From: Candidatus Villigracilis saccharophilus
GTDB taxonomy: Bacteria > Chloroflexota > Anaerolineae > Anaerolineales > Villigracilaceae
Direction: 5' to 3'
Length of the DNA stretch: 64,000 nucleotides
Assembly: GCA_016709305.1 (NCBI GenBank)
Contig: JADJNA010000022.1
Location: 1 to 64,000, forward strand
This document shows, piece after piece, positions 41,499 to 50,219 of the stretch (positions within the stretch are counted from its first letter, which is position 1; each line of letters opens with the position of its first letter). The notes under the pieces are model-generated. The model did not search any database. It saw nothing but the letters and a program-made list of their open reading frames with translations, and was not told the DNA's origin. The position numbers and the translations under genes are program-made.

Positions 41499-42350
41499 AT
41501 GCTCAACAAAACCATCGCATTCATCGGCCCCGGCGTTATGGCAGAAGCCATGATCGCAGGACTGTTACGCCAAAAACTCGCCAACCCCAAAAATATTATC
41601 GCCTCCGGTCCGCGAACTGAACGCGGAGAGGAACTGAAAAAGAAATATGGGATCAAAACAACCACAGACAACGCATCTGCTGTGCATGAAGCGGACGTGG
41701 TGGTGCTCTCGGTCAAGCCGCAGAGACTGAGCGAAGTGATGAAGGGGCTCAAAGGCATCCGCAGCGACGCGCTGGTTTTATCGATCATTGCGGGGGCAAC
41801 TATTAAGAAGATCGGCACAGGTTTGAAGCACAAATCCATTGTGCGCTCCATGCCAAATACGCCGGGGCAGATCGGCGAGGGCATCACAGTGTGGGCCGCA
41901 TCCAAGGAAGTCAGCGAGGAACAGCAAAAAATGGCGCGCGCATTGCTGAGCGCCATGGGGGAGGAAGTTTATGTAGAGGATGAAAGCTATCTCGACATGG
42001 CGACCGCGCTTTCAGGTTCCGGTCCCGCCTATGTATTTCTCTTCACCGAGGCCTTGATCGACGCCGGCGTACACATGGGATTCCCGCGCCGCATTGCCGA
42101 GCAATTGGTCTTGCAGACCATCAAAGGTTCGGCATCCTTTTATCAAGGCGCGAGCAGACATCCCGCCACCTTGCGGAATCAAGTCACATCCCCGGGCGGG
42201 ACATCTGCCGAGGCGTTGTATTATTTGGAGAAGGCAGGTTTCCGCACGGCCATCTCACGCGCGGTGTGGGCGGCGTATCAACGCTCGTTGGAATTGGGCA
42301 AGGAGAAGCCTGGTCATATTGCGGATGTGAATGACGTTGAAGAGAAATGA
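41499..42350 (+). CDS. proC: Pyrroline-5-carboxylate reductase
   Basis: A 283-residue ProC. NADPH-binding start IAFIGPGVMAEAMIAGLLR, VVLSVKPQRLSEVM, SIIAGATIKKIG, SMPNTPGQIGEG, and the conserved LSGSGPAYVFLFTEALIDAGVHMGF with VTSPGGTSAEAL near the end. It makes proline from pyrroline-5-carboxylate, the last step of proline synthesis. The ATG at 41499 follows TAGGAG. Its stop overlaps the ATG of the acetyltransferase at 42347 by 4 bp. Confidence 0.96.
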   Translation: MLNKTIAFIGPGVMAEAMIAGLLRQKLANPKNIIASGPRTERGEELKKKYGIKTTTDNASAVHEADVVVLSVKPQRLSEVMKGLKGIRSDALVLSIIAGATIKKIGTGLKHKSIVRSMPNTPGQIGEGITVWAASKEVSEEQQKMARALLSAMGEEVYVEDESYLDMATALSGSGPAYVFLFTEALIDAGVHMGFPRRIAEQLVLQTIKGSASFYQGASRHPATLRNQVTSPGGTSAEALYYLEKAGFRTAISRAVWAAYQRSLELGKEKPGHIADVNDVEEK

Positions 42351-42877
42351 AACCGCCTGAGCAGATCGAAACCGAACGTCTCATCCTGCGCAAGCCGCGC
42401 ATGGAGGATGCCCCCGCTGTTTTTTCGGGTTGGGTGCAAGACCCCGAAGTGACACATTTCCTTACCTGGCGTCCGCATGAAAACATGGGTCAGACCGAAT
42501 CGTTGCTGGCAAGAGGGATTGCCGCGTGGGAGGGTGATATCCGCTTCCCCTTCATGATCGCATTAAAAAATGAGGGCTTGATCGGGAGGATCGAACTGCG
42601 TATTGAAGGTCACAGGGTGGAACTGGGGTATGTGATGAATAAGTCGTTTCAAGGCAGGGGTTACATGACCGAAACTGTCAGAGCCATTATCGATTGGGCT
42701 TTCCAACAACCTAATATTTACAGGGTTTATGCCACAACAAGTGTGGACAATATCGCATCCCAGCGCGTGATGGAAAAAGCAGGCATGCAGCGCGAGGGAT
42801 TGCTGAGAAAGTATATTATTCATCCGAATATCAGCGATGAACCGAGAGACAGTTATATTTATGCGATTGTGAAATGA
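42347..42877 (+). CDS. GNAT N-acetyltransferase, RimJ/RimL type
   Basis: A 176-residue acetyltransferase. Features: IETERLILRKPRMEDAPAVF, GRIELRIEGHRVELGYVM, GRGYMTETVRAIIDWAF (acetyl-CoA loop) and STVDNIASQRVMEKAGMQREGLLRK-like ending. It adds acetyl groups to an N-terminal or small-molecule amine. The overlap with proC shows translational coupling. The substrate is unknown. Confidence 0.88.
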   Translation: MKPPEQIETERLILRKPRMEDAPAVFSGWVQDPEVTHFLTWRPHENMGQTESLLARGIAAWEGDIRFPFMIALKNEGLIGRIELRIEGHRVELGYVMNKSFQGRGYMTETVRAIIDWAFQQPNIYRVYATTSVDNIASQRVMEKAGMQREGLLRKYIIHPNISDEPRDSYIYAIVK

Positions 42878-42940
42878 CCCCTCCGCCTGCACACCTGCAC
42901 GGCAACGAACGCAGTAAGGCGCAAGTGTTCGCGGGCACCT

Positions 42941-42999
42941 CCCCAAATGCGACATAATAATTTGGAATAACAAATTTATGTTTACCGTCGCATTTGGGG
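42941..42999. repeat. 13-bp perfect inverted repeat upstream of the ABC-F gene
   Basis: CCCCAAATGCGAC (42941-42953) and GTCGCATTTGGGG (42987-42999) are perfect inverted copies with a 33-bp AT-rich spacer. A TATAAT with extended TGC lies at 43023-43028. It is too long-spaced for a normal terminator and might be a protein-binding site or a small mobile element. Confidence 0.6.
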
Positions 43000-43060
43000 C
43001 AGACCGGGTGGGGCGGGTGCTTTATAATACGGGGCGTTCAAATCTGGTAGTTGGAAAAAT

Positions 43061-45061
43061 ATGTCACTTATCACTGTAAGTTCACTCGCAAAATCATACG
43101 GCCCCACTGATATTTTCAGCGGGGTATCCTTCTCTGTGGTCAAAGGCGCGCGCATGGCCATTGTCGGACCGAACGGGATCGGCAAGACCACGCTCATGCG
43201 CATCCTCGTCGGCGTGGACGAACCCACCTCGGGAGCAGTATCCCGCACACGCGGAGTCCGAATCGGATACCTGTCGCAGGAAGCAGATTTTCAAATGACG
43301 GGAACGATCTGGACGGCTTGCGAATCCGTCTTCGATCATTTCAAAGCAGAACAGGAAGAGCTGCATCGCCTTGAAGGATTGATGTCTGACCCTGCGCAAG
43401 CTGAAGAAGTGATGGAACGCTACGGAAAATTGCAGGAGGAATTCGAGCGGCGCGGCGGCTATACCTACACCACCAAAATTCGTCAGGTGTTGACGGGCCT
43501 GGGATTCAGCGAAGAAGATTATCAACTTGACCTTGATCATCTCTCGGGCGGACAGCGCACGCGCGGATTTCTCGCGCGCCTGCTGCTCGAAGACCCCGAC
43601 CTGCTCCTGCTCGATGAGCCCACCAATCATCTCGACATCGCCGCCGTCGAATGGCTCGAAGGATATTTGAGTCAATGGGAAGGCGCGGCCATCATCATTT
43701 CGCATGACCGTTTCTTTTTGGATAAAGCCAGTAACGTAATTTTGGAAATGTTCCCCGGCGCAACCGAAACCTATCGCGGCAATTACAGCGCGTATTTAAA
43801 ACAACGCGCCGAACGCATGGCGCGCCGTCAGGAAGTGTTCGACAGCGAAAAGGAAAAGCTGCAAAAGGAAATGGAATACATCCGCAAAAATGTGGCGGGA
43901 CAAAATGTATTGCAGGCCAAAGGCAAACTCAAGCGTCTCTCGCGCATCATTCAAGCCATCGAACAGATCGGCATCGAAGCCGCGCTCAAACAAAAGTGGA
44001 GCGAGACCGCCGGCGAAATTTCCGTCACCACTTCCATTCTCAGCGTCGAGGAAGCGGGACGCCGCATCAACGCCCTGCAGTCGCCTGTGCGCCAGCTGCC
44101 TAATTTGCATCTGCGCCTCGCGCAAGCCGCGCGCTCCGGCGACATGGTCATCCGCACGGAAAATCTCAAAGTGGGATTCTCTGACAAGTTTTTATTCTCA
44201 TCTCCAAACATAGATTTGAGGCGCGGCGACTGTGCCGCCTTGATCGGACCGAACGGCGCTGGTAAATCAACTTTTCTGAAGACGATCCTCGGTCAGATCC
44301 CGCCATTGGCTGGTGAGGTGACCCTGGGAGAGAGTCTGCACATTGGGTATTTCGCGCAAGCTCACGAAAGCCTCGACCCGAAGAAAAGTGTCATCGACGA
44401 GATAATCGGCGCGACGAACTGGCTGCCGCAAAAGGCGCGCGAATATCTCGGAAAATATTTATTCTCTGGCGACGACGCTTTCAAGATGGTATCCATGCTT
44501 TCCGGCGGCGAGCGCGGACGTCTCGCTCTGGCCAAGCTCGCCTTGCAGGATACAAATTTATTACTGCTCGATGAACCCACCAACCACTTGGATATCCCCT
44601 CGCAGGAAATCCTTGAAGCTGTGCTGGATGACTATCAGGGCACGATCCTGCTCGTCACGCATGACCGTTATCTCGTGGATGCCATCGCGACTCAAATTTG
44701 GGAAATTGACACGGATGAATCGCATCTCGTCATCTTCAAGGGTATCTATTCTCAATTGAGGGAAGAGCGCGAAAAAGATCTGGCTCGCCGGGCTGCGCTT
44801 CAATCCGAGCGTGAAGCGCCTGTTGTGACAGACATCCGCAAAGTCAAGACGGCAAGTTCCAAGGAAGAAAGAAAAAAGAACGCGCAAAAGCAGGAACTTG
44901 AGAACAAGATATCCAAACTTGAAACAGAACTTGGCGAGATTAGCGATAAGTTGGCAAACCCGCCCAGAGATGCCGCCGAAGTTATCAGGCTGGCAAAGGA
45001 TTATGATCGAGTGCAAAAAGAGATGGATGTGAAATTGGCAGAGTGGGAAGCTTTGCAGTAA
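43061..45061 (+). CDS. ABC-F family ATPase
   Basis: A 666-residue protein with two ABC domains in tandem and no membrane spans. First Walker A GPNGIGKTT near 34, signature LSGGQRTR and Walker B LLLLDEPTNHLDI. Second Walker A GPNGAGKST near 396, signature LSGGERGR and LLLLDEPTNHLDIP. The linker between domains is helical and basic (YLKQRAERMARRQE, KGKLKRLSRIIQ). The C-terminal coiled coil KKNAQKQELENKISKLETEL ends the protein. ABC-F proteins act at ribosomes, some giving antibiotic resistance; which subgroup is not clear. GGAAAAA precedes the ATG. Confidence 0.93.
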   Translation: MSLITVSSLAKSYGPTDIFSGVSFSVVKGARMAIVGPNGIGKTTLMRILVGVDEPTSGAVSRTRGVRIGYLSQEADFQMTGTIWTACESVFDHFKAEQEELHRLEGLMSDPAQAEEVMERYGKLQEEFERRGGYTYTTKIRQVLTGLGFSEEDYQLDLDHLSGGQRTRGFLARLLLEDPDLLLLDEPTNHLDIAAVEWLEGYLSQWEGAAIIISHDRFFLDKASNVILEMFPGATETYRGNYSAYLKQRAERMARRQEVFDSEKEKLQKEMEYIRKNVAGQNVLQAKGKLKRLSRIIQAIEQIGIEAALKQKWSETAGEISVTTSILSVEEAGRRINALQSPVRQLPNLHLRLAQAARSGDMVIRTENLKVGFSDKFLFSSPNIDLRRGDCAALIGPNGAGKSTFLKTILGQIPPLAGEVTLGESLHIGYFAQAHESLDPKKSVIDEIIGATNWLPQKAREYLGKYLFSGDDAFKMVSMLSGGERGRLALAKLALQDTNLLLLDEPTNHLDIPSQEILEAVLDDYQGTILLVTHDRYLVDAIATQIWEIDTDESHLVIFKGIYSQLREEREKDLARRAALQSEREAPVVTDIRKVKTASSKEERKKNAQKQELENKISKLETELGEISDKLANPPRDAAEVIRLAKDYDRVQKEMDVKLAEWEALQ

Positions 45062-45086
45062 CCAAAGAAGGCATAGTGGAGTCTCC

Positions 45087-45578
45087 ATGGATTTGATATC
45101 TACACTTATGGAAGCTGATAAATTACGCGCAAAAGACCAGCACGAGAAAGCGCGTGAATTGCTGGTACGGCTTGCTTTAGAATTCCCCATGAACCCGGTT
45201 GTCCAATACAAAACAGCCTGTGTGTATGATTACATTGGGCAGGAGAAGGAAGCCATCCCATATTATCTCGCTGCCATTGAAAATGACCTTCCAGAGCCTG
45301 ATCTGCGCAGCGCGTATCTGGGGCTGGGCAGTACCTATCGTACATTGGGACAATATGCCGAATCAAAAAAGATTCTGCAAGCCGGACTGAGTCAATTCCC
45401 TGACGCAAATGAAATGAAAGTATTTCTCGCGATGACACTTTACAATCTGGGTGAACATCATGAGGCCGTCAGTTCATTGATCAAGATCGTTGCAGAAACA
45501 ACCTCAGATGAGAAAATAATAGATTATGAACGCGCCATTCTTTTTTATGCGGAAGACCTGAATAAAAAATGGGATTAA
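45087..45578 (+). CDS. TPR-repeat protein
   Basis: A 163-residue helical protein. TPR-type units: DKLRAKDQHEKARELLVRLALEFP, QYKTACVYDYIGQEKEAIPYYLAAIE, YLGLGSTYRTLGQYAESKKILQAGLSQFP, and a fourth, AMTLYNLGEHHEAVSSL. It resembles small tetratricopeptide proteins annotated as 'tetratricopeptide repeat protein'. It lies 25 bp after the ABC-F stop, so it is likely the same transcript, and it ends at a bidirectional terminator. It probably binds a protein partner. Confidence 0.8.
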   Translation: MDLISTLMEADKLRAKDQHEKARELLVRLALEFPMNPVVQYKTACVYDYIGQEKEAIPYYLAAIENDLPEPDLRSAYLGLGSTYRTLGQYAESKKILQAGLSQFPDANEMKVFLAMTLYNLGEHHEAVSSLIKIVAETTSDEKIIDYERAILFYAEDLNKKWD

Positions 45579-45584
45579 ATAAAA

Positions 45585-45612
45585 AAAAGCCAGAGAAGAT
45601 CTCTGGCTTTTT
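45585..45612 (+). terminator. Bidirectional terminator
   Basis: GCCAGAGA (45589-45596) and TCTCTGGC (45600-45607) pair perfectly around a 3-nt loop. A run of A before and T after lets it work both ways, ending the TPR gene and the cation-efflux gene on the other strand. Confidence 0.9.
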
Positions 45613-45661
45613 CAATTCTCGAATGTTCCATAAAACTCGCGCCTTTAGGCGTGGGGGGTAG

Positions 45662-46591
45662 TCACTTCTCATTAATGTCATTGATGGATATTTCATCATC
45701 CAGCGGTTCGAGATGGGTATGAACGATCGTGTCACTTAATTGACCGCGCACATCGCTTTCAAAATCCTCGGCAATGTGATGCGCATCATGCACGCTCCAA
45801 TCACCGGGTACAAGCATGTGCACAGAGACGAACCGTCTGGCCGCAGACTGTCGTGTGCGGATGGCGTGAAACTGTACGCCGCGTTCCTGATATCTGGCGA
45901 TCACAGTTTCCACAAGCTTTTGTTCTTCCGCAGGCAGTGAGGCATCCATAAATCCTGCGACGGAACGTTTCAAGAGTTTAATACCCGTCCAAATGATATT
46001 AAGCGCCACCAGAATGGCGAGGATCGGGTCGAGAATATACCATTTTGTGACCGCCACAACTCCGATACCGCCGATCACTACTACAGAAGTCCAAACATCG
46101 GTCATCAAGTGATGTCCGTCCGCTTCAAGCGTTATGGAGTTGCGTTTTTTTCCAGTGGCGATCAAGATCCGTGACACAGCCAGGTTGACCAGTGATGCCA
46201 GCATGGACACCACCAAACCGATTCCAAGCTGCTCTAATTCTCTGGGGGCCAGCAGTCTTTCAACGGCAGTCCAAATAATTCCGCCGGCCGCGATCAAGAT
46301 CAGCACGCCCTCCGCGCTGCTGGCGAAATATTCCGCTTTGCTATGTCCGTACATGTGACTGTCATCCGGCGGCAATGCGGCAATGATCAACATGCTCAAC
46401 GCGATCACCGCGCCGACCAAATTGACGATGGCTTCCAAAGCATCTGACAACAAGCCGACAGAGCCTGTCAATAGATAGGCGATAGTTTTTAGAACAATGG
46501 TGATCAACGCGGCGCTGATGGAGAGCCACGCGTAACGGGTTAGTGCCAGATCTTTATTATTACTATGAGTATGGGTATGGGTAGCAGACAA
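45662..46591 (-). CDS. Cation diffusion facilitator (CDF) transporter
   Basis: A 309-residue CDF protein. An N-terminal His stretch (SATHTHTHSNN) may bind zinc. Six spans with transport-site residues in LLSDALEAIVNLVGA and EADGHHLMTDVWTSVV (the HxxxD pair); the family form is HxxxD on both spans 2 and 5, and here the span-2 site is DALEA with the first His replaced, which points to a metal choice other than plain zinc. A cytoplasmic C-terminal domain begins near 205 (VETVIARYQERGVQFHAI). It exports Zn, Fe, Mn or Co from the cell. Confidence 0.9.
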   Translation of the reverse strand: MSATHTHTHSNNKDLALTRYAWLSISAALITIVLKTIAYLLTGSVGLLSDALEAIVNLVGAVIALSMLIIAALPPDDSHMYGHSKAEYFASSAEGVLILIAAGGIIWTAVERLLAPRELEQLGIGLVVSMLASLVNLAVSRILIATGKKRNSITLEADGHHLMTDVWTSVVVIGGIGVVAVTKWYILDPILAILVALNIIWTGIKLLKRSVAGFMDASLPAEEQKLVETVIARYQERGVQFHAIRTRQSAARRFVSVHMLVPGDWSVHDAHHIAEDFESDVRGQLSDTIVHTHLEPLDDEISINDINEK

Positions 46592-46803
46592 GGTGTCCTC
46601 AACTTTTTAATGAGGCTGCCTGTCGTAATTTAATTGGACCGCTTTGGGGATTTGGCACGGTTACGACTTTGAGATTCTGGCGCCGAAGGTGAAATCATAC
46701 CTGCAACCATGAATTTTTATAATGGATGAATGTCACGACATCATTTTTCTATGATGTTTGGATTATTGATAAAATAGCCCATCTCTACCTATCGGAGGCG
46801 CGG

Positions 46804-47721
46804 GTGAAGAAAATACTTTCCATCAGCGTGGGGTCATCATCACGAGACCACACCACACGTCACACTTTTCTTGGGCAGGAATGTGAAATTTCAAGACAGG
46901 GCACAAATGGAGACTTCAACAGAGCCATTCAGCGCTACCGTGACATGGACGGCAAAGTCGATGCCTTTGGCACCGGCGGAGTTGAGTTCTATCTGGGAGT
47001 CGAAGATCAGCGCTATTATTTTCGCGATGTCAGGCGCATCCGTAATGCGATTAAGATCAGCAAGGTCGGGGATGGAAATGGCGTAAAAGGTATATTGGAA
47101 AAACGCGCCTTTGAATATCTTGAAAAGTATTTGAATGAAAAGGAAGGTAAATCCCTGAAAGGACTGCCCGCATTGATCACAACCGTTGTCGAAAGATATA
47201 GCATGGGCAAAGCCATGGTCGATGCGGGGCTGGATGTCACCTTTGGGGATTTCATGTTCGCGCTCGGACTGCCTTTTGCAATCAGAACGATCAGTGCGGC
47301 CCGTCTTTTGGCGGGCGTGTTATTGCCTGTCGTGACACAACTGCCGTTCGCGTGGCTCTATCCGCTAGGGTCGGAGCAGGACAAACCGCCGCAGCCCAAA
47401 TGGACAAAATACTATCAGCGCTCGCAAGTCATAGCAGGCGACTTTTTACAGATTCGCCAGTACATGCCCAATGATCTCACAGGAAAGATCATTGTGACGA
47501 ACACAACTACAGCCAGAAATGTGGTTGAACTGCAAAAACGCAATCTGCATATTCTGGTCACGGTTACGCCGCGACTGGCAGGACGCAGTTTTGGTACCAA
47601 CGTAATGGAGGCAACCCTGCTGGCTCTGATGGATAAACCGCAATCTGAGGTAACCAATGTTGATTTCATGGATCTTATCGATCGGATCCCCATGGAGCCG
47701 AATATAGAAGTGCTTAATTGA
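46804..47721 (+). CDS. Conserved protein annotated elsewhere as quinate 5-dehydrogenase-like
   Basis: A 305-residue cytoplasmic protein. It starts KKILSISVGSSSRDH, continues with FGTGGVEFYLGVEDQRY, then a span-like hydrophobic stretch LPFAIRTISAARLLAGVLLPVV, and has the ending LVTVTPRLAGRSFGTNVMEATL. The GTG at 46804 lies 7 nt after GGAGG, so it is preferred over the upstream ATG at 46726. I recall the family as 'quinate 5-dehydrogenase' in databases, but the name rests on weak evidence, and the shikimate-dehydrogenase motifs are not clear to me. Function should be treated as unknown. Confidence 0.6.
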   Translation: MKKILSISVGSSSRDHTTRHTFLGQECEISRQGTNGDFNRAIQRYRDMDGKVDAFGTGGVEFYLGVEDQRYYFRDVRRIRNAIKISKVGDGNGVKGILEKRAFEYLEKYLNEKEGKSLKGLPALITTVVERYSMGKAMVDAGLDVTFGDFMFALGLPFAIRTISAARLLAGVLLPVVTQLPFAWLYPLGSEQDKPPQPKWTKYYQRSQVIAGDFLQIRQYMPNDLTGKIIVTNTTTARNVVELQKRNLHILVTVTPRLAGRSFGTNVMEATLLALMDKPQSEVTNVDFMDLIDRIPMEPNIEVLN

Positions 47722-47793
47722 TATCACTTTGTTTGAATTAAATAAATCGGCTTCGCTTGGAAATGATAGAATAAGATTTACAGGTGACTGATT

Positions 47794-47865
47794 ATGAGAA
47801 AATTCACTGCGTATATTTCTGTTGACGGTATCGTCCGCTTTTTCGGACCTTATGGTTTTTTGTAA
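47794..47865 (+). CDS. Possible 23-residue small protein
   Basis: A short frame with the ribosome-binding site AGGTGA 6 nt before its ATG gives MRKFTAYISVDGIVRFFGPYG with a short tail. It could be a real small protein, a leader peptide, or chance. Nothing else supports it. Confidence 0.2.
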   Translation: MRKFTAYISVDGIVRFFGPYGFL

Positions 47866-47911
47866 AGATGAACATTGTTTGAAAATGGAAGATTAAATTA
47901 ACGAGGTAAAA

Positions 47912-48478
47912 ATGGAAAGAAAACGACTCTTTATTATTCTAGGCACCCTGTTGGTATCACTGTTGATCATTGTCCTTGTTGTTCAAGGAAGACTAAATAA
48001 AACCAATTCACTTGTATCAGACATTACTTTGTGCGGTCAGAACCCAAGCGGGCTTTGTATTATCACATTTGTAGCGAGCGATCCTGGTCTAATGGCGATC
48101 AATTTCCAGTTGACCGGGGATGATTATCCCCTTTTCTTCGTGAAAGGGCTGAATCGAGGGGTTTCCTATGATTATTCCTGTTACCCGTCGGAAGCAGCCC
48201 CATTGAGTGTGTATTGCACAGGACCGCGTACACCGCTGGGGGAATCCATTGAGCTTGAAGTTTATGATGTTGAAAATAATACCCTGCTCGCTCGCGGAAA
48301 AGTTGTTGTCGCGGCATTTATGGTTTGGACACCAGCCGGCGTCCCGGCATTTACCGACATTACTGCGACACCCGCAACTGCCATTATTGCAACGCCGCTA
48401 ATTGGTGCTGCAACATTTCCCGGTTCTACTCAGACCGCTGTTACAACAACGCCCATAACGGCATATCCCAATCCATGA
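47912..48478 (+). CDS. Secreted or membrane-anchored protein of unknown function
   Basis: A 188-residue protein. One N-terminal span (LFIILGTLLVSLLIIVLVV) is followed by an outside domain with two Cys-containing segments (CGQNPSGLCIITF, YDYSCYPSEAAPLSVYCTGP) that may form disulfides, and a Thr/Ala/Pro-rich C-terminal tail (ITATPATAIIATPLIGAA). AACGAGG precedes the ATG. It ends 10 bp before the membrane glycosyltransferase gene and is co-oriented, so the two may act together. Family unknown. Confidence 0.6.
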   Translation: MERKRLFIILGTLLVSLLIIVLVVQGRLNKTNSLVSDITLCGQNPSGLCIITFVASDPGLMAINFQLTGDDYPLFFVKGLNRGVSYDYSCYPSEAAPLSVYCTGPRTPLGESIELEVYDVENNTLLARGKVVVAAFMVWTPAGVPAFTDITATPATAIIATPLIGAATFPGSTQTAVTTTPITAYPNP

Positions 48479-48487
48479 TTTGTATTT

Positions 48488-50161
48488 GTGAATGCTGATT
48501 TATTTGCCAACAGCTTAAGTGTTATTGACCAGAATTGGAAGGTGATCCTTTCAATTCTGGTATTTGTGTTTTGGGGAGTGATGCTGGTCTTTACGGTTCT
48601 AAAAAAACTGACAGATCAATACTTTACCGATATGGAATTGCTCACTCTGGCAATGGGCGGTTGGCCTGTGCCGGCGTTGTTATTTTCTGTTGTTATCCTT
48701 TTATTTCGAGCGTTCGTTCCAGATCCGATTTTTGTCATCATAGCGGCAATGCTTTTGCTTGTGCCTGCCGGCTTTGCCATTCATGCGGTCTGGAAAGATG
48801 TTTCACTCAAATCTATTTTTATTCTATTACTGTTTTTCGTTTTTGTTTTTATTCGGATTGGATTTGTGGCCAATATTACCCTGCCTTCCTATTTTGACTC
48901 GGCCGAACACTATCGCATTATCAATTATTTCCTGAAAATACAATCACCTTCCAAGTTCATGTGGCCGACCACGTCTTATTACCATGTCGGCTATCATGTT
49001 ATTGTTGCCGCATTTGTATCCATAACGCGCGCGAATATCGGACAGGCGATGCTGTTGTTTGGACAGATTGTTCTGGCGGCGATACCCTTTCCCCTTTATT
49101 TTCTTGTGCATCGCGCTGTCAACTCGCATGTGGCGGCATTCCTCGCGGTTATGCTGGCTGCTTTTGGGTGGTTTATGCCGGCTCACGCAGTTAATTGGGG
49201 CAAATACCCGGCGTTATTAAGCTTGTTATTAGTTCAATTTACACTCGGAATAGCCGTTGTTAAAAATCGATGGTTGCTTGCATTGAGCTTGTTCACATCA
49301 ATTCTAATCCACAGCCGTTCGATTATTTTGCTTGGAGTCTTTGGCGCGGCGTGGGTATTTTCTTATCAATTGCGGGGTAACCGAAAACTGCTTCTCATGA
49401 TAGGCATGACCGTGCTGCTGGGTACGGCTGTTGTGTTGATGGATAAGAATAAAACATTTGGACCTGTCTTTGAGCCGTACCGCATCTGGATCACGCTTCT
49501 GGTCATACTTCTGCCTGTTTCTGCTGCCCGGTCATTTTCCCGCCTGATATCTTTCTCGATCCTTGCCCTGTTTGGGATGCTTGCAATGTCATTGATCCCC
49601 ATCGCAAATGCATACACCTTGTTGGACAGGCCGCTTGTGGAAATGATCCTGTTTTTACCGCTGGCATTCCTCGGCGGAGTGGGGGCTTCGCGCCTGCCAA
49701 AGGCTGCCATGCTTTTATTCGCTGTGATCATTATCTTTAATGCATTCACCCGCTACAACTTCTCCCCATCAGATTGTTGTCAACTGGTTGCCCGGGATGA
49801 CAGCATCGCTTTGGATTGGATGGATCGGCAGCTGCCTGCTGATGCGCGTATCGTCATCGCCGGCGCGGACCTGAACATTGATTCATTCAGCGCGCCCATG
49901 CAGGGCACAGGCACAGATGCAGGAATTTGGATCATGCCATTAAGCGGACGCGTAGTTACAAGCCTGCCATATTTCACAGATTTCGGATCGCAGGATATTT
50001 ATCAATCCCTTTGCCAGCAGCAAGTGACACATATCTACGTCGGTTCGAGACCGCAAAGTTTTCAAACGGATTTTTTTCAGGCAAGATCTGCGTGGTATGA
50101 AGTGATCTTTCATCTGCAGGACACGCAGATCGTAAGGGTGCTTGGTTGCGGTGTTGAATAA
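48488..50161 (+). CDS. Polytopic glycosyltransferase-like membrane protein (GT39/ArnT-like)
   Basis: A 557-residue protein with about 12 spans. Features include the Asp/Glu-containing loop LPSYFDSAEHYRIINYF near 140 (the acidic site of GT39-type enzymes), TSYYHVGYHVIVAAF, and the external C-terminal part DWMDRQLPADARIVIAGADLN and THIYVGSRP. It should use a lipid-linked sugar at the outer face of the membrane. GTG at 48488 is the start, 10 bp after the preceding stop, with no good ribosome-binding site, so coupling is likely. The acceptor is unknown. Confidence 0.68.
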   Translation: MNADLFANSLSVIDQNWKVILSILVFVFWGVMLVFTVLKKLTDQYFTDMELLTLAMGGWPVPALLFSVVILLFRAFVPDPIFVIIAAMLLLVPAGFAIHAVWKDVSLKSIFILLLFFVFVFIRIGFVANITLPSYFDSAEHYRIINYFLKIQSPSKFMWPTTSYYHVGYHVIVAAFVSITRANIGQAMLLFGQIVLAAIPFPLYFLVHRAVNSHVAAFLAVMLAAFGWFMPAHAVNWGKYPALLSLLLVQFTLGIAVVKNRWLLALSLFTSILIHSRSIILLGVFGAAWVFSYQLRGNRKLLLMIGMTVLLGTAVVLMDKNKTFGPVFEPYRIWITLLVILLPVSAARSFSRLISFSILALFGMLAMSLIPIANAYTLLDRPLVEMILFLPLAFLGGVGASRLPKAAMLLFAVIIIFNAFTRYNFSPSDCCQLVARDDSIALDWMDRQLPADARIVIAGADLNIDSFSAPMQGTGTDAGIWIMPLSGRVVTSLPYFTDFGSQDIYQSLCQQQVTHIYVGSRPQSFQTDFFQARSAWYEVIFHLQDTQIVRVLGCGVE

Positions 50162-50200
50162 AAACATTCCATGCGCCTTGTTGTGCATGGAATGTTTTTA
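50161..50200 (+). terminator. Bidirectional terminator
   Basis: AACATTCCATGC (50163-50174) and GCATGGAATGTT (50184-50195) pair perfectly, with A-rich and T-rich flanks. It ends the membrane glycosyltransferase and, in reverse, the nuclease/phosphatase gene at 50220. Confidence 0.85.
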
Positions 50201-50219
50201 TGTTTATCAACCCGCTTGA

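Noticed and set aside
43094..43705. 203-residue minus-strand frame in the ABC-F gene
   Set aside because: A shadow of the highly conserved ABC domain. No domain match of its own.
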